Source: Artocarpus heterophyllus
Taxonomy: Eukaryota > Streptophyta > Magnoliopsida > Rosales > Moraceae
Length of the DNA: 64,000 nucleotides
Direction of reading: 5' to 3'
NCBI GenBank assembly: GCA_025403435.1
Contig: CM046340.1
Span: 28,466,210 to 28,530,209, forward strand
Within the stretch, counting starts at the first letter, position 1. The number at the start of each line of letters is the position of its first letter. Below the pieces are notes generated by a model. The model had not been told where the DNA came from. It did not search any database and saw only the letters and a list, made by a program, of their open reading frames with translations. The position numbers were made by a program, and so were the translations under genes. Positions 24,043 through 36,510 of the stretch are shown here, in pieces.

Positions 24043-24830
24043 ATGGAACGTGATCAACTCGTCATTAAACAAATCATAGAAAGTGGTGTATGGCTGTATA
24101 ATGAGGTATGTGAACATTTTTATATTTTAGAAAACTATTTTATTTCGTATTTCGGTTAAAAAACAATTGATTACAACATATTGATGAGGCATTGTTCGGT
24201 CTGAGGAAGAGGCGAAAAAAGTGTAATGACATATTCGAACAAGAAGTTATCTCGTTGGATGACAAGTTCATCTAGTATATCTGACGTACCTATAATGAAA
24301 GTGTAACAATGTTCTTTACCAATGTGACTCTGATTTGCAGGCATATAATAAGGGTCGCTCATCAAAGTTAGGCAAATCTTGGGAAAACATGAAAATATTA
24401 ACATGCCTCTTTTTTATAGTAAAAACCATTGGGTTGCAGTCAAAACAGATCTACAAGATCTACAAAAGTGCAACTTCTTAGTATTTGACCACAACATGTC
24501 TGTAAGTGAAAACCATGAAGTAAAAGCCTATAAGACACCGCTTTGCACCATGATGCCGTATCGTCTTAAGCAGATTGGCAGGTTTCTCAAGCTCAACGAG
24601 AGATCAACATATCCTTGTCCTTTTCAGCATATCGTAGGCATTCCACAGAGCAACAACTAAGTTTACGTACAAAACTGCAATTTTATATATTTGGTTCATT
24701 GGTTGAGTTTACTAACTAAATCTTAAACAAGGAAGTCGGTGCATTATATACAATCAAATGAATAGAGCTAGACTCCGCATGGATTAGTTTCGACTTGCTA
24801 AGCGACGCCACTATTTCGTTCCTCAAATAA
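24043..24830 (+). pseudogene. Ulp1-like (C48) cysteine protease fragment, probably MuDR-transposon-borne
   Basis: Reading on + gives a patchy C48-type domain: an upstream stretch near 24180-24275 (QHIDEALFGLRKRRKK), then an open exon 24379-24660 with SKNHWVAVKTDLQ, where HW holds the expected catalytic His, and FLVFDHN with the expected Asp. A probable intron starts GT at 24661 and ends AG near 24731. After it, VGALYTIK stands where the family has DCG-x-YTxK, so the catalytic Cys seems lost, and a stop follows. Plant MuDR-type elements often carry Ulp1-like genes, and a transposase lies downstream on the opposite strand. A decayed host gene is the alternative. Confidence 0.55.
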
Positions 24831-25154
24831 AAAATGGTTGTTGATATTTTTTTAATGATTGGGTCCCTTAAAAAATATTTCTACTATTTTTTACACAGAT
24901 TTGTATTAGTACTAATTATAAGATCATGTCAATTTCATGCGCTATGAAATTATAGCTTACATTGGGAAAATAGTATCATTATACAGTTATGTATTTAAAC
25001 ATTTCCTGTCCTTTTTTTTTTATAGAAATTTCCACCAGGTACGTTTGTTTTGAGATCAAATCATGATTTGTTACGTCATAATCAATTATGCACAACGAGC
25101 AAAATTCTAATAGTTTATATGTACGTATACATGTATGTAGACTTGGTTGAAAAA
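24831..25154. other. AT-rich stretch without recognisable gene
   Basis: Short T-rich runs and no homology that I can see to other parts of the window. It lies between the Ulp1-like fragment and the tandem array. Confidence 0.5.
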
Positions 25155-26835
25155 TAAAAGTCTCTACTAAGCACAGAGAATCTCTACCGTACAGAAAAAT
25201 AATGCATTTTTCTAACTTAGTAAACTTTTTAACTGTTTTTTATTAAAACATTAATTATTAATGTTAAGAATATATATTTTTTCTAAATTGTTACCTTTTT
25301 AATTGAATTTTTAGAGTGTCTCGACTGCCAAAAGAGAAGCTCTACTAACAGTAGAGATGAAAATTAAACGTCTCTACTAGGGGTAGAGAATCTCTACCGT
25401 ACAGTAGAGTGATTCAATTTCATGCGCTATCTTTAATTTTTATAACTTAATAAACTTTGTTATATCAAAATTTCAAACAAAATAATGAAAATATTATGCC
25501 TTTTAATTTTTTGGGCAAGATGTTCAAATACACAAAATACAAGTACATGTGATTGCCTTATTCATATTTCTCGCTTAGTAAACTTCATCAAACAAAACTA
25601 ACAAGTTGAAAAATAATGGATTTTTCTAACTTAGTAAACTTTTTAAAATTTTTTTAATTAAAACATCATTTATTAATATTAATTTTTTTTTCTAAATTGG
25701 TACCCTTTAATTTGAATTTTTAGAGTGCCTCGACTATCAGGAAATGCTCTACCAACGGTAGAGTTGAAAATTAAACGTCTCTACTAGGGGGTAGAGAATC
25801 TCTACTGTGCAGTAGAGTAATTCAATTTCATGCGCCATCTTTAACTTTTATAACATGGTAAACTTTGTTATATCAAAACTTTAATAAAAACAAATGAAAA
25901 TATTATGCCTTCTAATTTTTGGAGCTAGATGTTCAAATACACAAATACAAGTACATGGGGTTGCCTTGTTCACACTTCTTGCATGGTGAATTTTGTCAAA
26001 CAAAACTAGCAAGTTGAAAAATGATGGATTCTTCTACCTTAGTGAACTTTTGAACTTTTTTTTTATTAAAACATTAATTATTAATGTTAAGAATATTTTT
26101 TTTCCTAAATTGCTACCTTTTTAATTGAATTTTTTATAGTATTTCAACTACCACAAGAGACACTCTATTGATGATAGAGTTGAAAATTAAATGTCTCTAC
26201 TAGGGGTAGAGAATCTTTACTGTGCAGCAGAGTAATTTAATCTCATGAGCTATCTTTAATTTTTATAACTTGGTAAACTTTGTTATATCAAAACTTTAAT
26301 CAAAACAAATGAAAATATAATGTTTTCCTTTAATTTTTTAAGCCAGATTTTCAAATACACAAGGGACAAGTACATGCGGTTTTCTTGTTCATATTTCTTG
26401 TATAGTGAACTCTATCAAACAAAACTAGTAACTAGACAAAGATGGATTTTTCTAAGTTACTAAATTTTTTAACTTTTTTTTATTAAAACGCCAATTATTT
26501 GAGGTTAAAAAGATAACTTTTCTAAATTGATACCTTTTTAATTGATTTTTTAGAGTGTCTCTACTGCTAATAGAGACACTCAACCAATGTTAGAGTTGAA
26601 AATTAAATGTCTTTACTGTGGGTGGAGAATCTCTACTATGTAGTAGAGCAATTCAAATTCATACGCTATCTTTAATTTTTATAACTTGGTAAAATTTGTT
26701 AGACCAAAACTTTAATCACAACACTATAATTTCATTTTTTTAACATTGATCTCTACTATTTGGTAGAGTATATATGCTTCACAATAGAAGGAATATGGAT
26801 CTCTATGACTTGGTAGAGCTTCTATAGTGTCGTTG
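25155..26835. repeat. Tandem array, about 410-bp unit, roughly four copies
   Basis: The same landmark (TTTTTAGAGTGTCTCGACT, variably mutated) starts near 25312, 25719, 26130 and 26548, giving spacings of about 407, 411 and 418 bp. A partial copy precedes them. Each unit holds CTCTACTAGGGGTAGAGA-type inverted repeats, then TAGAGTAATTCAATTTCATG, then a 250-bp AT-rich spacer. A final segment to 26835 has further CTCTACTATTTGGTAGAG words. The copies differ clearly, so amplification is not recent. Confidence 0.85.
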
Positions 26836-27051
26836 CAGCTTTGCTGTAATATCTGATATTCTAAAATTAAATCCAAATTTGCATTAATAACAAAACACAA
26901 ACAATGTTCACAAACTATAACACAATTTTTGAAATAAAAAAAATAAATTAAAGCTCATTGTGAATCAATTAGCACATCCTTTTTAGCATTTTTTTGCTTT
27001 TTGGCTTGGGTCGTGTTGGCATTCATTGTGCTCAAATTTGATGGGGCCAAC

Positions 27052-29302
27052 TCAACTTGTTATGTCCTCGCTAAGCACATGACATGCACTTCCAGTTTCT
27101 CCAACAGAAGGGATCCTCTTCATTTTTCTCCTACCTTTTTCATTATCACTTGGTGAGGGTGATACTTTGATAAACTCAATTGCTTCAAGTATTTCCCACT
27201 TAGATATTGGGGGAACTAGATAGATGGTTTTGGCAGAGGACAACACCCAAGTTTCTACCTTATAAAAATGAGAGTTAAGCTTACATATTGTTTCCAAGTC
27301 TTCCACAGCTACAAAGGCATGCGTGCATTAAACTTTATCAATATCAAAGACACAATAACCACAACTTTTTTGACTCGAATCAACAATAGCATTGAGTTTA
27401 CCTCCAGTTACATTTTACTCAAATAGGTTAAGGGGTGTGTTGGTATCATTTTTGTGCGCCTATGATCCTTTCTCGCAATACCATCTCTATTGTTAGTGTT
27501 AAAGCAATATTACAACTTGACGCTTCATTTCTGTACTTATAAAACCATTTGGATGCCATCTCTTGGATTGTGTCAAGCATGAAAATTAGGGATATGTCTT
27601 GGCCTTTTTCATAACATTATTAAGCAACTCAATGGCACCTATGGTCATGATATTGTATCGATCACCACCGAAGTAAGCTCTTGACCAATTATTCATATCC
27701 ATTTTTGTAGTTAAATAAGCAGCAACTCCAAAAATATCTGTTTTGAATCTCACTCCAAAGTTGGTTGAATTATAAAACCCGATTTGCTTGAGCAGTGGAT
27801 TTGAATAGACTAATAACATCCTTACAAGTGTAGCATGTTTTGAGATTTTGTTTAATATGCCACATCTAATAATCATGATGTGCATTCTTGTGAACATTGC
27901 CTACTGCATTCTTGATGTTTTAGTTTCTGTCTGAAATGATAGCTAACTCATCGTTAATCTCCTGAAGCTTCATCTACAAGCATGTCCAAGGCCTGTCATT
28001 CTCCGAGTCCACCACAGCCGAAACAATAGGATAATAATGAAGATTACCATCTAATGTCGTGGCTAGAAGTAAACAACCCCTGTAATTTGTTGTTAAGAAT
28101 GTTCCATATATTAAAATAATCTTCCTTATGCATAAAAACCCTCTAATGGTTGCCCCAAATTCTAGGCAAAGATGTTTGAACTTGTTGCTCTCATCTACCT
28201 CCAAATGTGTAATAGTGCCAGGATTAACCTTCTGTGCCATGTACAAGTAACTAGAAAGTAGCTCACAACTTTCCTCTAGTGAACCCCGCTTAAACTTGTT
28301 AGCAATCTGTTTCCCTTTCCCTGCTGTCCAACAAGTAATCTCAATGACTACATTAGCCATCATTCCCATTAGTCCCTTAGGAGTCGGTGTTTCCTTAATA
28401 TCTTTGAAGGTTTTTGCCACCATACCTACAACCATTGTTGCACTTGCTTATTGGTGTTTCTTCTTCTGCTTCTCTAAGTTACAAATATGAGTTTTATTAT
28501 ACATTCGAATGGAAAAACAATTTGAGTTTGGTACTTTAACTGCCCGTAATTGCCACTTGCAACTCTCGTCAATATATTTAACCGTATATAGTTTCTTACT
28601 TGATTTTATTATCTTGATTTCAAAGCAATTCTTCAATGCAACTTCATGTAACTTATTCTTTAACTCATCCTTGCTTTCAAAATTTGTACCATCCTCAAAA
28701 CTATAGGACACAAGTTCTTCAACTTGGGTCGATTCACAGTCTTCGACAACATACAACTCTTTTGGACTCAACGCTAATGTTGATTTTCCTGTGTTATCAG
28801 GTTGTAAAATGGACCCCTCGGCTCCTGTGACATTTTTTCTCTCTATGAAAATACAATTAAAGTACTAGTCACGAAATTGCTCTCCTAAATTAGCATTATC
28901 ACAAGGTTGTTTCTCATCACTTACATGTAATCATTCTTCTAAATCATCGAAACCTAAAACAACTGCACTGACTAGTACTTGGTTGTCATTTTTGTGTTTC
29001 TCAATGAGTTCCACCCATAATGGCCCTCTATCATTTTCCTCATCACAATCCATTAAGAAAGCAGAAATATCTTAATTGTCTCTTATAGAAATGGGATCCA
29101 ACTCATCCCACGCGGTAGACAAGAAACAAAGTTTCATGTCCATCTTACTTCAATCTACTCCAAGCTTCGAATGTAATTTGTCAACTAAATCTATAAATGT
29201 AATATCTGAATCAATGACAATGGCAATAGGGTTATTATTGTTCCTCTTAACCTATTGTTATGAGCCATTGTCTTCCCTCCACTCTCCACCATAATAAACC
29301 AT
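27052..29302 (-). pseudogene. MuDR-type (MURA) transposase, complete in outline but broken
   Basis: On - from the ATG at 29302 (MVYYGGEWREDNG, a start typical of this family), about 750 codons, close to the usual length. In order: an N-terminal domain with early stops (29302-28780). Next is the Mutator DNA-binding domain 28771-28448 (ELKNKLHEVALKNCFEIK, RMYNKTHIC). The transposase domain 28435-27825 has IYGTFLTTNYRG, YPIVSAVVDSEND and ISDRN; the first catalytic Asp of the usual DGT reads Tyr. A C-terminal helical part is 27897-27586 (NNWSRAYFGGDRYNIMT). A SWIM zinc finger near 27350-27310 has Cys-x2-Cys spacing and CTHA, and the tail is 27306-27052 (VPPISKW, RIPSVGE). Multiple stops and shifts are present. 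It catalysed cut-and-paste transposition and is inactive now. Confidence 0.9.
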
Positions 29303-29409
29303 GATTAGTGTATAAGTCATTCCCTGGAAATAATTAAAAATACATTAATCAACTAGAGAGACACTATAAATAAGTAAAGAAGTTCAAAATTTTGAACAAT
29401 CCATGCCAC

Positions 29410-30112
29410 AAAAAAGCCATCGAAAACAAAAAATAAGCACACGAAAGTGCTCTATAAAGCTCTATCATATTTTTACAACAAATCTGTACTGCCCCTTTAT
29501 TGTTGCTTTCACAATAGATTTAATGAAAATTAAAAAAAAAATTGCATAAAACATATAAAAAACAAATTAATCAATATAAACTATCAATGACGTTCTATTA
29601 GATCTTTTATAGTAGAATCCTACTACTTTTTTAAGTTTTACTTTTGTTTTTAAAGTAGAGTCTCTACCTTTTCTTTTCACAATGTATCTCTACTATGCAT
29701 CCATTGGCTCTATCAGAAGAAGTAGATCTCTACTGTATTATATCTCTACTACATAGTGGCAATCTCTATTACGAGCAAATCAATGCATCATGCAAAAAAA
29801 AACCACCAAAAGTAAAAAATGATCACACAAAAATGCTCTATAATATTTTTATAAGAAATCTCTACTATTCTTTTGAGCTTTATTATTGCTTTCATAATGG
29901 AGATAATGAAGATTAAAAAATTACATAAAGCATATAAAAAAACAAATTGGTCAAGATAAACTATCAACAAAGTTTTGTTACATCTTTTATAGTAGAATCC
30001 TACTACTCTTTTGAGCTTTACTTTTGTTTTTAAAGTAGAGTTTCTAGTTTTTTGTTTCATAGTGCATCTCTACTATGCATCTATTTTCTCTAATAGTAGC
30101 AGTAGATCTCTA
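29410..30112. repeat. Second tandem array beside the MuDR-like transposase, about 385-bp unit
   Basis: Unit landmarks GTGCTCTATAAAG near 29447 and ATGCTCTATAAT near 29832 are about 385 bp apart. TATAGTAGAATCCTACTACT recurs at about 29611 and 29990, and ATCTCTACTATGCATC at about 29692 and 30066. This gives about 1.8 copies, the second cut by the B2 insertion. It shares CTCTAC/GTAGAG words, but not the spacer, with the array at 25155-26835. Confidence 0.8.
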
Positions 30113-32059
30113 TGTTAGACATGGTGCCCTAAGGATTAAAATGTTGTAAAATGTTTTTGGAGACATTTTATCAAAAAAAAAGTTTATTTATTATTGATAT
30201 ACTAAATGTCGTCCTCTTTATGTTCATTTCTCTTGAACATATGCTAAGTAAACAAAAGTCTGAGACTGTCAGTCTAAACATTTAAGAATTGTGCATATAA
30301 TGAACAGATTATGCAAAAAACTTGAATCTTAAAGGTGATAGTCTAGATCATAAGATCCGCAATCGAGGGAATAAAGTTAGGTGCTTTATTCATGCTAAGA
30401 TTGTTATGTTGTCCACATCCTTAACCAGAGATGGCTTGTCTTAGTCATCTGAGTGGGACTCCGTGAGTAGAAGCATTGGTGCATTGTCATAGGTTACGAT
30501 TTATTAGATCAAGACATAAAGTTGAATTGATTTGGATTAATAATTTTGTTTATGCAAATCAATTCACTTTAGACAATCATACGCATTGTGCCTTAATCTT
30601 GAAATGACTAATAGATCCATATTCTTGACTTATATCTTTTGATGTACCAAAAGGTAACATCCTGACTTTATGATGGTATGCATACCGGTACGTTGAAGAC
30701 ATGACTTTTGATTGCGTAGACTTGTTATTCATAGATATAGAATCCATAGCTCTTTTTGTAGAGTTAATGATATTCTCTTATATGCGTTATCCTATAATTA
30801 GAATACTGGAGAGCTCAATTATTTGGATACATAAGTGTAACCGAATGGTATACTATCTATGGATAGTAAGTATTCCAATGGTGAGATAATAAAACATAAG
30901 ATAAAAATAATAGAAAAGGTAAAACATAATTTATCCTTATACCCATTATGAATATCCTATAAGGATGTGACACATTATGATAGGTCATGGACGGTTTGCT
31001 TACTTAAAGCTTCATAATTTTATATAGTTCAAGAGTGCAGCTCTAAGCTTTTAGTGGAGTAGAGTTAGAGTTGATAATTATAAAATATGTAGTTGGGATA
31101 TTGTATTTTATAATTATAGGAGCTTGAACTGTATATATCCATCGGGTCCTCTTTGCTAACTCATAATAAATCCTCTAAAGATACGGCATGTTTTTTCTAC
31201 ATATTGGTGACTTATGTTAATTTATCATGTTAGATAAAATTTGATAAGATTGGGTAATTAATGTTAGTTTATTGTTTGAATTAATTTTGTAAAGTAATTC
31301 AAGATAAACATGTTGAATTATTTGGATAATATTTTATTTTCTATAAGATTATCTTGATATGACTGATTTAATTAAATAACTTCTCTATTGGGTTATTTGA
31401 ATTAAAACTGAGACTCTATCTAAGATTTTTCGGCAAAAAATAAGATATTCTTAGGGATCACGTTATTCCATGTTTGGTAGGCCGATCCATTAGTTTGACT
31501 TGCCGATGGGCTAAATTCGACAGGCCGATCTATTAGTTCAACTTGTCAATGGTGCGATAATCTGTATACGCATTTTAGATGCATTTTTCATTAGAAGTTG
31601 AACCAAATTTGAATGTTAAGGCTTTATCTAATAGGGTTAACCCCATATTCAACCACTATAAATAGGGATGAGTTTTCTCAGTTATTAAGATTAGTTGGGA
31701 AGCATAGAGTGAGTCCTCTAATTTGAGAAACTCTGAAACTCCTTGAGAACTATTGTTCAACATAAAGAACCTTAGTTCTAGGTCTTCTCAAGCAGTTAGA
31801 AGGAGAGTCACTGGAGGAAGAGCTATACGACGTGTGACTACCTACACTCCGATCATGGATAGAAAATAGTAAAGAAGATCAGTCGGTTGAGGCTCTTTTG
31901 GAACGTTCTTCTCTACACAGATTCAAGCCCACTTTGGTATACAAAAGCGGTTAGTAAGATCTATCATTAATTTATATATATAGCATATTAAACTTATGTT
32001 TTGAAAAATACTCTGATTTTAAAATTTTTAAAATTTCGCTGCATACTCATTTTCTAATA
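30113..32059 (+). repeat. 5' LTR of copia B2
   Basis: About 1.95 kb. It starts TGTTAGACATGGTGCCC and ends CTAATA (family CCAACA), next to a primer site. CTATAAATAG near 31657-31666 is the probable TATA box. Degenerate GC near-palindromes lie at about 31476-31553. Divergence from 32960-34975 is high, so the two are not a recent LTR pair. Confidence 0.9.
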
Positions 32060-32075
32060 ATTGGTATCAAAGACA
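32060..32075 (+). other. Primer binding site of copia B2
   Basis: ATTGGTATCAAAGACA follows the LTR end, a slightly mutated tRNA-Met-type site (family ATTGGTATCAAAGCC). Confidence 0.8.
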
Positions 32076-32959
32076 GTGTTTTTACATAAATTTATGAGTT
32101 TGTGATCATTATATATATAAATATATATATAGATTATGTGATTTTATTCTCTCCTATGCTTGGATATTAATTTTTTAGAAGGTTGACACTCTATGGTTTC
32201 TATGTAATTAAATGTTGTTCTAAGATTATATAGTGAATATTTATTAATTAATTATGGTTAATTAATTATTATTTAATTAATTTGTGCCAATTAAGGTTCC
32301 TTTGAGGTTAGAATGTATATTAAGGTTTTGCATGTAATTAGATTGCGGTCTATCATCACCGTCTAGGAATTATTACTTTAAGTTTAAATTTAAAAAATTT
32401 TGTAATTAAATAATCATTCTACTGAAGATGGATCTAAAAGATGGAGATGGTAGGAGTTCAATTGATTTTCTGTAGTTTCTAAAAATTTTATGTTTTTAAA
32501 TTGTTGAAATTAAGATTAAAAAACTACTTAAAAACTGTTTTTGGAAAAGTGTGAATTCAGCTTGGTCGGTAGGCTGAACCCTCAGGGGTGGTAAGCCACC
32601 CGTGGGGCAAAATTCTTTCAGCTCTAGTGCCAGGCCAAACCTATAGGTTCGGTAGTTTGATGGTTTTAACCGGTAGGCTGATGATCAAGTTCAGTAGGCC
32701 GACAGAGAGCAATAAGTTTTCAAAAAAGGTGCATTTTTTGGTGCAGTTTTGATTTTTTTTTTAGGCAATTATGAGAAACATGAAATTTTATGATGACCTG
32801 AAAAATAAAACATTTGATCTATGAGAGATTGAAGAATTGAAGATGGATGCTACATGAAGAAGGATACAACATAAAGATACAAGATAAAGAATCGATAATA
32901 TGTTTCGATTGATCTTTTGTAATCTTCCATTTCTTTTCTCTAGGATGGAACCATAATAT
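32076..32959 (+). other. Leader of copia B2 with GC near-palindrome cluster
   Basis: Non-coding and colinear with 34981-35790. It contains about six degraded GGTAGGCTGA / CGGTAGGC-type words at 32566-32705, at the place matching the richer clusters at 19071-19290 and 35350-35530. It ends in AATAT directly before the next LTR. Confidence 0.75.
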
Positions 32960-34975
32960 TGTTAGACGTGTATGCCCTAAGGAGTAAAAATATAATATGT
33001 TTTTCGAGACATTTTTATCAATAAACAATTTATTTATTGTTTATATACCAAATCTTGTCCTCTTTAAGTTTGTATTTGTTGAATGCATGTTAAGCAAACA
33101 ATAGTCTGAGACTGTCAGTCTAAACCTTTAAGAATTAGGCATATGATGGACAGATTATGCAGAAGACAGGATTCTTAAGGTGACGGTCTAAATCATAAGA
33201 TCCGTAATTGAGGAAATAAAGTTGGGCGCTTTATTCATGTAAAGATTGTTATATTGTCTATATATCAAATGGGAGATGGTTTGTCTTGAACATCAGAGGT
33301 AGACTCCATGAATAGAAACATTGGCACGTTGTCATACGTAACGATGTGTTGGATCGAGATATAAAGTGGATTGATTTGGATTAATAATACTGTCTCAGCA
33401 AATCGATTCATTTTAGACAATCATTTATATTATATCTCAATCCTGAGATGAATAGTGGGCCCATTATCTTGACTTATGTCTTTTGATGTACCAAATGGTA
33501 ACATCCACATTTTATAGTGGTATGCATGCTGGTACGTTGGAGGTATGACTCTTGAAAGCGTAGACTTGTTATTCATAGATATAGAATTCATAGCTCCTCT
33601 TTAGGAGAAGTGATATCCTCTTATATACGTTATCCTATAATTGGAAAACTGAAGTGCTTAACCATTTAGATACATAGTTGTAACCAAATGGTATACTGTC
33701 TCTGGATGGTAAGTTTTTCAATGGTGAGATAATGAAACATAAGATAAAAATAATTGGGAAGGTAAGGCAGAACTTGTCCTTAAGCCGATTATGGATAATC
33801 CTATGGGGATATAATACATTATGATATGTCTTGGAGAATTAGCTATTCGGGCTTCGTAATTCTATATAGTTTGAAAGTGCAGCTCCAAGCTTTTAGTAGA
33901 GTTGATAATTATGAAATGTATATCTAGGATATTGGGTTTCATAATCATCGATAGCTTGAACTATATAGGTCCATTTGGTCTCCTTTGCTAGCTCACAAAA
34001 ATTTTGTAATGATACGACATGTTTTTCAAATAATTGGTGACTTATGTCAAATTTATCAGATCGGTCGAATTCGATAAAATCAGATAATTCATATTTGTCT
34101 ATCGGTTGAATTAATTTTTGTGACAAAATTAATTTAAGATAAACTTGTTGAATTATCGAAATTGAATAATTCATGTCTGTTTATCAGTTGGATTAATTTT
34201 GAATTAATTCAAGATAAACTTCTTATGTTATTAAGAATATTTATTTTCCTAGATTATCTATATATGACTGTTTTAATCAAATAACTTCTCTATTGGGTTA
34301 TTTGAATTAAAACTGAGGCTCTATCCCGAGAATCTTGGGTGGAAAATAAAGTTTCACAGGGATCATTTTATCGGAGGTTTGGCAGGCTGATCTTTAAGTT
34401 CGACCTGCCGATTGAGGAGGTTCAGCAAGCCAATCTGTCAGTTTTGCCTGCTGACCGACAATAGAAGGATCACGTGTTTCCACATGGATTTTATCAGATA
34501 TTGTTTCTTATTTGATTCTTATTTGAATTTTTGAGACCTTATCTGATAAGGACTGACTCTTAGACCCAACCTCTATATAAAAGGAGTGAGTCTCTTTATT
34601 ATTTAGATCAATTGAGAAATCTAGAGTGAGACTCTGTCAGCGAGACTCTACAACTCCTCAGAAGGCTATCATTCGCAAATCACGAATTATAATCTTGTGT
34701 ATTTCTCTACTGGTTGGAAGGAGAATCACCTGGTGGAAAAGTTGAATGATGTGAGCCCACACTCACTCCGAACGTGGATAGAGAATAACAAAGAAGGCCA
34801 CTTGGTTGAAGTCCTTCTAGAACGTTACTTCTCTTCATTGATCGCAAGAGCTTTTCGACACATAAAAGGTTAGTAAGATCTTGTTAATTTATGCATATAG
34901 CTTGTCAAACTTGTGTTTTGAAAAATACTCTGATATAAAAATTTTAAAATTCTATTGCGCACTATTTTTCCAACA
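32960..34975 (+). repeat. 5' LTR of copia B3
   Basis: About 2.0 kb. It starts TGTTAGACGTGTATGCCC and ends TTCCAACA. CTATATAAAAGG at about 34574-34585 is the probable TATA box. A GC near-palindrome cluster (TTTGGCAGGCTGA, TTCGACCTGCCGA, TTTTGCCTGCTGACCGA) occupies 34378-34459, some 120-200 bp upstream of it. Confidence 0.92.
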
Positions 34976-36510
34976 ATTGGCACTCTAGTTTCTATATATT
35001 TTTATATGGTGTCATGAATTATGTGGTGAATGTTTATTAATTAATTATGGTTGATTAAATTATTATTTATTTATTTATTTATACCGGTTATGGTTCCTTA
35101 GAGATTAGAATGCATATCTAGATTTTTCATGTAATTAGATGGTGGACTATCATCTCCATCTAGGAGTTATTATTTAATTTTAAATTTGTAAAAATTTTAT
35201 AATTAAGTAATCATTCAAAAAAGACGTATCTAGAAGATGGATGATAGCGCTCCCAAGTATTTCTTGAGTCTCTAATTTTATGTTTTTGAATTGTTAAAAA
35301 TAAAATTGATAAATTGCATCAAAATTGTATTTTCTAGAAAGAGGTGGTCTCTGCTCGATCGGTATGCCAAACCCTCTGGTCCGGCAAGCCGATGGTCGCA
35401 GATCAGTAGGCTGGACGTGAGGTTCAATAGGCCGTCAACGGGCCAGAAATCAGGTGGCTCTAGTGGTAGGCCAAACTGTCATGACCGGCAGGCTAAAAAG
35501 TCATGAACTGTAGGCCAATCATACAGATCGACTTGTCGGCAGAAAGTTAAAAATTTTTCCAAAAAATGTACAGTTTTTGATACAGTTTTAATTTTATTTT
35601 TGGGACAATTCTGAGAAACATTAAATTTGGATATGACCGGAAATATGGAGTATTCAATCTATGTAGAATTGAAGACTTGAATATGGGAATTACATGAAGA
35701 AGGATACAGCTTGAGGATTCAAGAATGAAGAATCGATAATATGCTTTGATTATTATCTTGTAATCTTAATTTTCTATTCTCAAGGGTGGAACTATAATAT
35801 TAAGATTATTTATTATTATTTTTCTTGTAGCTTTGCTTGTTTGCTTTGCTTGTCTGTGTTATAATATGATTTGCCATGTATATTGATAACATGCTATATA
35901 GAATAGGGAGTGCCGCTCAATTTAAAATTGTTCATGCATGTTTTTTAAATAAAAACATTGATTTCAAAAGATTGAGTGGGAGAAGGTTTTCAAAGAGAGG
36001 ACCTAAGGCCTTCATCGTTGGTCCGTAGGTAGTACATGGTGGTTCCGACCCCTAGGAAGGGACTTCATCATGTACCGAGCTGGATCTCTGAAAGGATAAG
36101 GTATTTTAGCATAATTTATAAATGCACACCCCTAGGTGGTGATTATAAATCATAGATAAAAAATCAAAATAATGGTTATACACTCATGCTAATTTTATTA
36201 TTAACCTCCCCTAGAAGCTCTATTAATAAAATTAATAGCCAAAGAAACGATTATTAATATATGCTAGATCATACGGGTCCTAGATGGCATATATTAATCA
36301 AGAGGGGATCCGTGTTCCTGATTGATTTAGCGTGACTCTCTTAGGAGCTTATTGAATTCTGAGTTAGGAATTATCGTTTTAAGGTTGTGATATTTTCAAA
36401 GTTTTGACACATAAACACATTTCCATGTTTTTTCATGATTGTGTTATCTTACAAAATATTATTGTATGTTTGCTTATGTTTGGTATATGATTCTTTATTG
36501 TAGATTAAAA
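34976..36510 (+). other. Leader of copia B3, primer site deleted
   Basis: The LTR end is followed by ATTGG and then at once by CACTCTAGTTTCTATAT. In B2 about 125 bp, including the rest of the primer site, lies between these two points. So B3 in this form could not prime reverse transcription. The leader holds a GC near-palindrome cluster at about 35350-35530, the block TGAGTGGGAGAAGGT at 35973-35987 and CCCTAGG-containing motifs. No gene is seen. Confidence 0.8.

Larger units (their letters stand above)
24043..30112 (-). mobile_element. MuDR/Mutator-like DNA transposon, decayed; ends disrupted
   Basis: A MURA-type transposase pseudogene on - (29302-27052) is flanked by two tandem arrays rich in CTCTAC/GTAGAG words (25155-26835 and 29410-30112). 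A Ulp1-like fragment lies to the left on +, in convergent orientation. The right edge is cut by copia B2, which inserted inside CTCTA at 30108-30112. The left edge meets copia-A LTR sequence at 24042. No intact terminal inverted repeat or 9-bp target duplication is visible, so the limits are those of neighbouring insertions. Confidence 0.7.
30113..32959 (+). mobile_element. copia B2, 5' LTR and part of leader only
   Basis: LTR 30113-32059, primer site, then leader homologous to the B1 and B3 leaders. It stops at 32959, where another B-family LTR begins. The coding part is absent from the window. It is inserted in the right array of the MuDR-like element, with CTCTA immediately before the LTR. 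Confidence 0.85.

Noticed and set aside
24379..24660. Ulp1-like exon as an active host SUMO protease
   Set aside because: Only a fragment is present, the Cys region is altered and followed by a stop, and the surroundings are transposon sequence.
25155..26835. Regular repeats as a possible CRISPR array
   Set aside because: Units are about 410 bp, diverged and AT-rich, without short identical repeats and unique spacers, and the DNA is plant transposon sequence.
27586..29302. Transposase as a domesticated host gene (FAR1/MUG-like)
   Set aside because: Many stops and shifts, a lost catalytic Asp and flanking arrays fit a dead transposon rather than a gene under selection.
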